Part shown: positions 57,533 through 64,000 of the stretch, one piece after another | How the letters are laid out: each line of letters starts with the position of its first letter | Numbering within the stretch: the first letter of the stretch is position 1 | NCBI GenBank assembly: GCA_964437445.1 | Contig: CAYTGR010000008.1 | Coordinates: forward strand, 1-64,000 | Source of the DNA: CAYTGR01 sp964437445 | Lineage (GTDB): Bacteria > Chloroflexota > Anaerolineae > B4-G1 > SLSP01 | Length of the DNA: 64,000 nt | Reading direction: 5' to 3' | The notes under the pieces: generated by a model | Database searches by the model: none | What the model was told of the DNA's origin: nothing | What the model saw: the letters and a program-made list of their open reading frames with translations, nothing else | Made by a program: the position numbers and the translations under genes

Positions 57533-59380
57533 TCACTTGATGAGCTCCCTCAGTTTTGGGAAGTCATCAGGGTGGGTCATCAAGTGATCGCGCAGGGCAG
57601 GATCGGATTCAATTCGCTCAACGACCTGCCCCCGACGGCCGGGGTCCAGCTCAATCACGCGGTTCAGATCCGCCAATGCGTCCCTGGGTTGCCCGGCGTG
57701 CGCATAAACCAGGGCGCGGTCCAAGTGCGCGGCAGGATTTTGATCATTCGGATTGTAACTGAGCGCTTGATTGTATGCACCAATGGCCTTCTTGTCGTTA
57801 CCGCCCTGAAAATATTCGCGCCCCTGGAGCCAGGCGTGAATCTCCCCGCACAAAATACGTGAATCAGGATAGGTATCTTTGATTTGGTTCAAATCATCGG
57901 CCATTGCCTGCAGAAGCGCGGTATGCTCATCGGTGTCTTCCAAATGGGTGTATATACCGGTGATGACGGTCTGCAGCTCTTCTCCTACCTGTTCGGGAGC
58001 GCTCAATTCGGTGAACATCGCCAATTGCCGATCGGCACTCAGGTTGAAGAATAGATCACGCCCATCGTCGGCAAACTCCCCCCCCAGACTCAACAGTCCC
58101 GCCAGGTTAGTGATGCGCACAGCGGGGCTATCGGTGCTCAGAAACATCTCAGTGTACGTCTGGGCAAGGATCTCTTCTTTGTTCTGTTGACGGTAGACCA
58201 TCCAGCCCACCAGGGCCAGGGCAATGACGGCTGTCACCGAGGCAATGACAGCGATTCGGGTCGAGGTGAAAGTGGGCATAACTTCCCTGACCCATTGCTG
58301 ATTGAAGGCCTCCTCATAGATACGATTGCGCACTGCCAATAGACCCTGCGGTGTGACCTTGAGCAGGCCGGTCAATTTGAGCTGGCTCTTGACCAAGTCA
58401 CGTTCTTCATCAGGGATAGGCTTGCCGTAAAGCACTTTGCGGTACACGTGCAACAACCTTTCCCGACTGCGACTTTCCTGGATGCGGTCACCGATGTATT
58501 GCAGGTTGCTCTCGTGGCGGGCTTCGTCAGACAGGAAAAGGCGCTTGACCACCTGGTCAATCCTCTCATCGGTCCACTGACCATCCTCAGAGGCGGCGAT
58601 CTCGGCACAGACTTTCTGCGTCAGGTAGGGATGCCCCCCTGTCCAGTACAGCACCCGCCTGAGAATCGCCTCAGCCCGCTCGGCGGAAATGGCTGCTGTC
58701 TCCAAACCGGGCAGCAGCGTTCGTGCCTCCTCCAGGCCGAAATCTTTGAGGTCAATGGATAGTCCGATGTTGTAAGGGGTGCGGGAACGATCCTTGATCA
58801 GGTCGGCCGGGCGAGCCACGCCCAAGAGGACAAAGGTCAGGCGCTTGTAGGTTGGGTCGGTGGCACGGGCATTGTAAGCGGCACGGATGGCAGCAAAGAA
58901 ATCGTCGGTGAAGGGCAGGCTCAGCGTAGAGTCAATCTCATCAATGAAGATCACCACCGGTTCGGTGGTTTCCTCCAGAATGATGTCCCGCAAGAAGTCG
59001 GAGAAGCGCTGCACTACTCCCAGCTGGGTATACGTATTCCACCAGGTTTTTTCATCTATGGCCAGGTTGAGTTGCTCCTTGAAGCGTGTGACCAAACCAA
59101 GGTACCAGGCTTCAGCGTCCAATTCGGTGCCGATGTCGGTCAGGTCAATGACTGCCGTGCGTACCCCCTCGCTCCGCAAACGCTCCGCGGTCCGCACCAT
59201 GAGGCTGGACTTGCCCATCTGGCGAGGGGTGAGAACGTTGCAGTATTCGCCCGACAGTGTCGCCTGGAATAGCTGTCCATCCGTCGGGCGGGTGACATAG
59301 GCGACACTGAGAGAAAGTGTACCTCCCACGGTAAAGAACTGGTTTGCTGAATGAGCATCGGTCATTCCACTTTTCCTCAT
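57533..59380 (-). CDS. AAA-like ATPase (AAA_35 type) with membrane helix and TPRs
   Basis: The protein has 615 residues (ATG 59380; ATG 59365 is also likely). An N-terminal AAA-like ATPase of the PF14516 type has Walker A TPRQMGKSS (51-59), IDLTDIGTELDAEAWYLGL and Walker B VVIFIDEIDSTLS near residue 145. GVARPADLIKDRSRTPYNIG and GGHPYLTQKVCAEI follow. After a winged-helix-like part one membrane helix (about 375-395) leads to a C-terminal region with TPR-like units (AIGAYNQALSYNPNDQNPAA). It is a membrane-tethered signalling ATPase of unknown output. It is a close paralogue of the gene at 60082-62832. Confidence 0.85.
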   Translation of the reverse strand: MRKSGMTDAHSANQFFTVGGTLSLSVAYVTRPTDGQLFQATLSGEYCNVLTPRQMGKSSLMVRTAERLRSEGVRTAVIDLTDIGTELDAEAWYLGLVTRFKEQLNLAIDEKTWWNTYTQLGVVQRFSDFLRDIILEETTEPVVIFIDEIDSTLSLPFTDDFFAAIRAAYNARATDPTYKRLTFVLLGVARPADLIKDRSRTPYNIGLSIDLKDFGLEEARTLLPGLETAAISAERAEAILRRVLYWTGGHPYLTQKVCAEIAASEDGQWTDERIDQVVKRLFLSDEARHESNLQYIGDRIQESRSRERLLHVYRKVLYGKPIPDEERDLVKSQLKLTGLLKVTPQGLLAVRNRIYEEAFNQQWVREVMPTFTSTRIAVIASVTAVIALALVGWMVYRQQNKEEILAQTYTEMFLSTDSPAVRITNLAGLLSLGGEFADDGRDLFFNLSADRQLAMFTELSAPEQVGEELQTVITGIYTHLEDTDEHTALLQAMADDLNQIKDTYPDSRILCGEIHAWLQGREYFQGGNDKKAIGAYNQALSYNPNDQNPAAHLDRALVYAHAGQPRDALADLNRVIELDPGRRGQVVERIESDPALRDHLMTHPDDFPKLRELIK

Positions 59381-59438
59381 TGTTTTGTCAGGATTGACCC
59401 GTCTTTGAGCAGTGATCTCGCCTCGATTGGCGATATCT

Positions 59439-59948
59439 CTATAGCACTGTGAATATGCCGGAGTGCCCCGCTGCGACCGCGCCGTGATCCCGCCACGCTT
59501 GAACTATAAAACTGTAGCACCCTGGATCCAAAGGCCGTGAAACTGTCCAGCTGGTACCATGGCTCACACCCTCCATCATACCATTCCCAGGACAACCATC
59601 TGGCGTACAGGTCCTTACGTGAATGTTGTACCAAACCTGTGTGGATACATTATCCATATCTACAGCGGCTAACGCCTCACCGGGCAGATACTTCATGGCA
59701 ATGTAGGGCTGGCCGTTAGCGATAGCCCCCATAGACATAGATAATGTTGGCGTGGCGCAGTCTGGCGGCTTGGCGCGCCTCGTGCAGGAAGCGCTACACC
59801 ACGGCCGGGTCCACCGTGTAGCCGGGATGCAGCACCTTGAGCGCCCCTCGCGATCCAGCGCCGTACCCCGTGCACGGTAGACTGCCGCAAAGCCGCCGCG
59901 GCCGAGTTCTGTCTGGAGTTCATATTTGCCGATCCGATCATCACTCAT
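59439..59948 (-). pseudogene. Ser/Thr protein kinase remnant
   Basis: From ATG 59948 the frame reads RIGKYELQTELGRGGFAAVY with the kinase glycine loop, then shifts. The next kinase blocks, ALKVLHPGYTVDPAVV and RFLHEARQAARLRHANIIYV, lie in another frame, with an in-frame TAG between them. After a second shift the first frame resumes with AIANGQPYIAMKYLPGEAL. The catalytic lobe is missing, and an unrelated tail (WYNIHVRTCTPDGCPG, SFIVQAWRDHG) follows in frame. This is a decayed kinase joined by deletion to part of a secreted protein. Confidence 0.75.
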
Positions 59949-59996
59949 GGGTGGTATCTCAGTGCAGGATATCGCGACTAGCAAAACGCACAGTGC

Positions 59997-60036
59997 GGCT
60001 CCCTGCCGCTCTCGGCCTCGGGAGCGGCAGGGAGCC
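59997..60036. repeat. Strong GC-rich hairpin
   Basis: GGCTCCCTGCCGCTC (59997-60011) pairs perfectly with 60022-60036 around a 10-base loop. It lies between the kinase remnant and the end of the AAA-FGE gene. No T run follows on either strand, so it may be a transcript-stabilising or pausing structure. Confidence 0.65.
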
Positions 60037-60081
60037 GGGGGTATGGAGAGAACCAAATTTCGCCGGACAGAAAACATTGAT

Positions 60082-62832
60082 TTAACCCCCTGGACCCGTC
60101 CGAGCACACCGAAATCCTAGAAAACCGAACCGGTCGGCCGGCAGGTTCTTGCTACGGTTGGCGCAATACAGCTTAGACGTACCCGCATACCAGGAGCCTC
60201 CGCGCATCACCCGGCTATCCCCATCGGTTGGCCCGGTCGGATTCTCCTGCCGATCTGCCGCGTAGGACCCCCCATACCAGTCGGCTGTCCATTCCCAGAC
60301 GTTGCCCGCCAGGTCCAGTGCTCCCACCCAGCTGGCCCCCTCCAGGAAACTACCCACCGGCGCAGTATATTCAAATCCATCCTTACAAATACTTTCACCA
60401 CAATTGGCAACGTTGTTCTGCCATTGGTCGCCCCACGGATAAATACGGCTCTCTGGCCCCCGCGCCGCATACTCCCACTGCGCCTCCGTCGGCAATTGCC
60501 CGCCCGCCCATTCACAATAGGCTGCCGCATCATCCCAACTCACTTGCGTGACCGGATGGTTATCCCCGACGGCCGCTGCCTGCGGGCCAAACGGGTGCTG
60601 CCAATCAGCGCCTTTGAATTCTTCAAATCGCCCAGAACTCTTCACGTAAACATACGCCCAGCCTTCACGTTCGGCCGTGGTTGTGTACTGGGTCGCCCGG
60701 ACAAATTGCCGGAACTGCGCCACATTCACTTCCGTCTGATCCAACCAAAAAGCATTCAACGCCACAGTATGCACTTCTTGCTCATCGCTTTCACCATCAT
60801 TGCTCCCCATCTCAAACTCCCCCGCCGGGACATAGACCATCACCATCCCATCGGTGGTGCGCATCAGCGTATCAATCGGTTGGATCAAGCGTGGTGTTGG
60901 GGTGGTGGGTGTAGGCGTCGGCGTAGAGGTCGGTGTGAGCGTTAACGTTGGGATTGGTGTTGGGGTAGATGTAGGAGTTAGCGTGGGGGTAGGGGTCAGG
61001 GGGGAGAACCAGGCAGCAATAGCAGGATACTCCGGGCGGTGCAGGCCAACATACGTAAAAAGACTGGAGTCCTGCTCAATAAATTGTCGGACCGCTTCCT
61101 CCCGGGTCGGATCCAACCTGATTACCGCCTGCGAGTCCGCCATAGCGTCCTGGTACTCTCCCAGGGCGGCATAGGCTTGCCCGCGGTCAAGCAACACGGC
61201 CACATTCTCCTCGTTCAGCCCCAAGGCCAGGGTGTACTGCTCCACCGCAGCACCATAGTCGCCCGCCAGGGCCTGCTCCCGCCCCGTCACCCAATAGTCA
61301 AGCTCCATCGCCGTTGCTTCGGCCCCCGATACCTCAGTTCCCTCCACCGGCTGCAACACACTGACCATCGCCCGCAGAAGCCGGTTGCTCTCTGCGTTGT
61401 TCTCCAGCCGTGCGTCCTGGTACACCCCCGCCACGACCACCAGCGCATCCGGTCCCACCTGCGAAGGATTCCCCAATCCCGCAAACAGCGCCAGGCGCTG
61501 AGCCGCCTCCAGACTGAAGAACAGGTCGCGCGCCTCGTCCTCGTACCCCGCCAGGCCAAACAGCCCCGCCAGGTTGCTGAGCTGCACCTCGGGGCTGGTT
61601 GCACTGGCGAAGTTCTCCCGGTACAACTCCGCTCTGATCTCAGCTGGCATAGTTTGCTGCCGGTAGATCAAATACCCCACCACAGCAACCGCCAGGAGCG
61701 CCACTGCCGCCATCACCAGCGCTACGCGCTGCGCGGGTGATACCGGCATGGTCTCCCTGACCCACTGCCGATCAAAGACCCGCTCGTAGATCCGGTTGCG
61801 CACTATCAAGCGGCCATCAGCCGTCGGCTTGACCAGCCCCGCCAGTTTCAAGCGGCTCTTGGCCACCGACCGTTCCTCATCCGCCACCCGCTGGCCCGCC
61901 CATACCCGGCGGTAGAGCCGCAACATTCCTGCCCGCTCTGCGCTCTCCCGCAGCTGGTCGCGGATGAATTGCAGGTTCGTCTCCTTGCGTGCCTCCGCTG
62001 CTAGGAAGAGCTGCTCTACCAGTTCATCAATCCGCTCGTCGGACCACTGATCGCCCCGGGTCACCACCTCAGCACAGACCTTCTGCGTCAGATAGGGATG
62101 CCCGCCGGTCCAGTGGAGCACCCGCGCCAGAATTCCCGCCGCCTGATCAGGATGCACCGCTGCCAATCCCGCCAACAGCACCTGCGCCTCCGCCAACGTG
62201 AAATCCGTCAGGTCAATGGAGGTCCCGATGTTGTAGGGCGAGCGCGTGCGGTCCTTGATCAGGTCTGAGGGCCGGGCTACTCCCAGCAGAACGAAAGTGA
62301 GACGCTGGTAGGCCGGGTCGCTGGCGCGGGCGTTGTAGGCCGCGCGAATGGCGGCAAAGAAGTCGTCGGTGAAAGGCAGACTCAACGTGGAGTCAATCTC
62401 GTCAATGAAGACGACGACCGGCGCCTCCACCTCCTCCAGCACCACCTGACGCAGAAAGTCGGAGAAGCGCTGCACGGCACCGAGCTGCTCCCGCTCACGC
62501 CACCAGGCCGCCTCATCCACCCGTAGCCCTAACTGCCGCTTGAAACGGCTGACCAGGCCGAAGTACCACTCGCTGGGACTGAGCCTGGTGCCCAGGCCGG
62601 TCAGGTCAATCGTCACGGTACGCACCCCCGCATCCTGCAGGCGACGCACGATGCGTACCATCAGGCTGGACTTGCCCATCTGCCGCGCCGTCAGCACGTT
62701 GCAGTACTGCCCCGACTGCACCGCCTGCAGCAGCTCACCATCCGCCCGGCGCACCACGTAACTCGGCGCGTCCGCATCCAACGCGCCGCCGGCTTTGAAA
62801 AAATCTTCGGTTGCTTCGGGAATGCTTTTCAC
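60082..62832 (-). CDS. AAA-like ATPase fused to a formylglycine-generating-enzyme-type domain
   Basis: The 916-residue protein repeats the layout of its neighbour. The ATPase has CNVLTARQMGKSS near residue 45, VVVFIDEIDSTLS near 140 and SPYNIGTSIDLTDF. A membrane helix (about 365-387) and TPR-like units follow. A long TPTPTPT linker (about 620-660) leads to a 240-residue FGE/SUMF1-type domain: VYVPAGEFEMGSNDGES, PVTQVSWDDAAAYCEWAGG, LPTEAQWEYAARGP, LAGNVWEWTADWYGG, VMRGGSWY and FGFLGFRCAR. In such chimeras this fold is often a binding or structural module rather than a sulfatase activator; the two catalytic Cys are not evident. It starts by ATGA overlap with the upstream gene. Confidence 0.87.
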   Translation of the reverse strand: MKSIPEATEDFFKAGGALDADAPSYVVRRADGELLQAVQSGQYCNVLTARQMGKSSLMVRIVRRLQDAGVRTVTIDLTGLGTRLSPSEWYFGLVSRFKRQLGLRVDEAAWWREREQLGAVQRFSDFLRQVVLEEVEAPVVVFIDEIDSTLSLPFTDDFFAAIRAAYNARASDPAYQRLTFVLLGVARPSDLIKDRTRSPYNIGTSIDLTDFTLAEAQVLLAGLAAVHPDQAAGILARVLHWTGGHPYLTQKVCAEVVTRGDQWSDERIDELVEQLFLAAEARKETNLQFIRDQLRESAERAGMLRLYRRVWAGQRVADEERSVAKSRLKLAGLVKPTADGRLIVRNRIYERVFDRQWVRETMPVSPAQRVALVMAAVALLAVAVVGYLIYRQQTMPAEIRAELYRENFASATSPEVQLSNLAGLFGLAGYEDEARDLFFSLEAAQRLALFAGLGNPSQVGPDALVVVAGVYQDARLENNAESNRLLRAMVSVLQPVEGTEVSGAEATAMELDYWVTGREQALAGDYGAAVEQYTLALGLNEENVAVLLDRGQAYAALGEYQDAMADSQAVIRLDPTREEAVRQFIEQDSSLFTYVGLHRPEYPAIAAWFSPLTPTPTLTPTSTPTPIPTLTLTPTSTPTPTPTTPTPRLIQPIDTLMRTTDGMVMVYVPAGEFEMGSNDGESDEQEVHTVALNAFWLDQTEVNVAQFRQFVRATQYTTTAEREGWAYVYVKSSGRFEEFKGADWQHPFGPQAAAVGDNHPVTQVSWDDAAAYCEWAGGQLPTEAQWEYAARGPESRIYPWGDQWQNNVANCGESICKDGFEYTAPVGSFLEGASWVGALDLAGNVWEWTADWYGGSYAADRQENPTGPTDGDSRVMRGGSWYAGTSKLYCANRSKNLPADRFGFLGFRCARTGPGG

Positions 62833-64000
62833 AGTTTTCCTTCAAAATATCTCTGATACAAATCACACCGGCAAGCGCAGCAGTCGCCACTGCCTTTTAC
62901 TAACCCGGCGCGCAGCAGGCGGAAGAACAATTTCTCGTCCGTACAATGCCCGGAGTGGATAATTTCTTTCAGCGCTTTCCTCAAGTCAGGTTCGTCGCGC
63001 AGCCGCCAATAATAATGTCGCAGGTGATCCCCAAAAGGACCGTGGTCGGCCACTGCAACTTGAATGAGATCGGCCCATGATTTTTTCTCGGTCACCAGCG
63101 TATAAAGCGCCTGGCGTGTGAGGTAAGGATGACCACCGAGTAAACTACTTAATTGAGGGAAATCCTTTTCCTGCACGGGTGAGCCGTGTCGTTGATTCAA
63201 ATCGCGCACCTGAGATGCGTCAAAATCCTCCAAGTAGAGTCGAAGCCCCACATTGAAAGGGGATTGTTTGACATCGGCGATGAGGAGATAGGGTTCGGTG
63301 GAAATAACCATTACGATGTTGAGCTTGTTCCATTGATCATCAAGGGCGCGATTGTTGTGCCAGGAGCGGAGCAGGCCGAAGAAACTGTCGTGCCAATCGG
63401 TCTGCAATAGTCGGTCTGCCTCGTCAATGGCCAGAATAATGCGATGGCCGCATTCCGAGAAGATATAGTCCTCCATCAAGTAGGTTAGTTTATCCTGGGG
63501 ACCGAGAGAACCTTCCCACAGTTTGCGCAACTGCGCTGTATCGAGCCCTAGCTTGCGGATAGCAAACTCGGCCAGGTAATACAGAAAAACATCGGGCGAT
63601 TCCAGATGGCCCTGGTCAACCCGCTGCGTATCGAGATGCACAATCTGGATATCGCTCTGGCGGGCGTGTTGCATCCCCCGTACCAGGAGTGAACTCTTAC
63701 CAGTCTGGCGAGCGGCACGGATTGTGGTTGTGGTCCCAGCTTTCACAATCTCACGTTTCAAGCGAGCGTCCTCAGCACGCTCAATGTAGAACCTGTCGTG
63801 AAGCTTGACTGCTCCGCCTGGAGCCTCCAATTCTTCTAAGAGGCGCGGGTCGCATTCCGGCAACGGCCGGTGTACAGGAATATCGGTAGCGACAATACGT
63901 CCATCGGAGGTAAAAACTTCACCGATTAGCGGTTGCAACCGGATTGGTTCGCGATCAGGCAGGCGGCCCTCAATCGCAGACAGAACGTCCTGGGCTACAC
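62829..64000 (-). CDS. AAA-like ATPase, upstream member of the operon, start outside the window
   Basis: The frame is open to the window edge (VAQDVLSAIEGRLPDREPIR precedes the first possible start at 63938), so the gene probably begins outside. The visible part is an AAA-like ATPase related to the two downstream ones. RAARQTGKSSLLVRG serves as Walker A, RIILAIDEADRLLQTDWHDS as Walker B, with VKQSPFNVGLRLYLEDF and LLGGHPYLTRQALY. No membrane helix or TPR follows; it ends in a Cys-containing tail (GDCCACRCDLYQ). Its stop overlaps the start of the AAA-FGE gene, so the two are coupled. Confidence 0.83.
   Translation of the reverse strand, partial: VAQDVLSAIEGRLPDREPIRLQPLIGEVFTSDGRIVATDIPVHRPLPECDPRLLEELEAPGGAVKLHDRFYIERAEDARLKREIVKAGTTTTIRAARQTGKSSLLVRGMQHARQSDIQIVHLDTQRVDQGHLESPDVFLYYLAEFAIRKLGLDTAQLRKLWEGSLGPQDKLTYLMEDYIFSECGHRIILAIDEADRLLQTDWHDSFFGLLRSWHNNRALDDQWNKLNIVMVISTEPYLLIADVKQSPFNVGLRLYLEDFDASQVRDLNQRHGSPVQEKDFPQLSSLLGGHPYLTRQALYTLVTEKKSWADLIQVAVADHGPFGDHLRHYYWRLRDEPDLRKALKEIIHSGHCTDEKLFFRLLRAGLVKGSGDCCACRCDLYQRYFEGKL

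Noticed and set aside
60895..61005. GT-rich repetitive tract as a noncoding simple repeat
   Set aside because: On the minus strand it encodes the TPTPT linker of the AAA-FGE protein, in frame.

Overview
The window looks like chromosomal DNA of a GC-rich bacterium, most likely a member of the Chloroflexota. This is inferred from the gene content: an archaeal-type methionine adenosyltransferase, DUF2089 and SHOCT-like small regulators, tandem AAA-like ATPases with TPR or formylglycine-enzyme tails, a NB-ARC/TPR ATPase, and secreted subtilisin/Kelch proteins. It is not based on any marker that fixes the taxon.

Bases 1-31953 are mostly housekeeping and envelope genes. There is an MFS transporter, a DUF2089/SHOCT regulator pair, rarA, a UPF0173 hydrolase, an orphan solute-binding lipoprotein, an ABC exporter pair, a dihydrouridine synthase and a GH36 alpha-galactosidase. 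The archaeal-type SAM synthetase follows, behind a complete SAM-I riboswitch with its own attenuator. Next come a double-HTH regulator with a TPR protein, a perfect chromosomal parS site, rplI, a RodZ-like gene and rimO in a tight run, then an FAD oxidoreductase with a Nudix hydrolase. The segment ends with a surface-polysaccharide block (epimerase, O-antigen ligase/TPR, WecA/MraY-like transferase) and a DsbA-cyclophilin fusion lipoprotein.

From just after a tRNA-Gln(TTG) at 32.1 kb to about 47.65 kb lies a compact, very GC-rich, almost entirely plus-strand accessory element that resembles an integrated plasmid or conjugative element. It carries excisionase-like HTH, GIY-YIG, recombinase-domain, sigma-4-like, FtsK-like translocase, DUF2637 and many small membrane proteins. 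It also carries ParA plus a putative centromere binder next to seven phased GTTAGCGGC repeats, an Hfq-like protein overlapping a radical SAM-HNH fusion, a replication initiator ending in a DnaA N-terminal-like domain, and a replication-relaxation/nuclease-like protein. The initiator gene contains four palindromic iterons followed by an AT-rich stretch, an arrangement like the lambda O gene/origin. The left end has a promoter inside a 15-bp inverted repeat, followed by a ~330-nt structured, terminator-ended region without a gene. No integrase with a catalytic domain and no duplicated attachment site was found, so the element's exact ends are open.

Bases 48.2-64 kb hold a 1770-residue secreted subtilase with two Kelch blocks around a beta-helix-like region, a STAND ATPase, and a minus-strand region of signalling genes. 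Three related AAA-like ATPases lie there, one fused to a formylglycine-generating-enzyme domain. Between them are two decayed genes (a glycosidase-like remnant and a Ser/Thr kinase remnant), suggesting duplication and decay.
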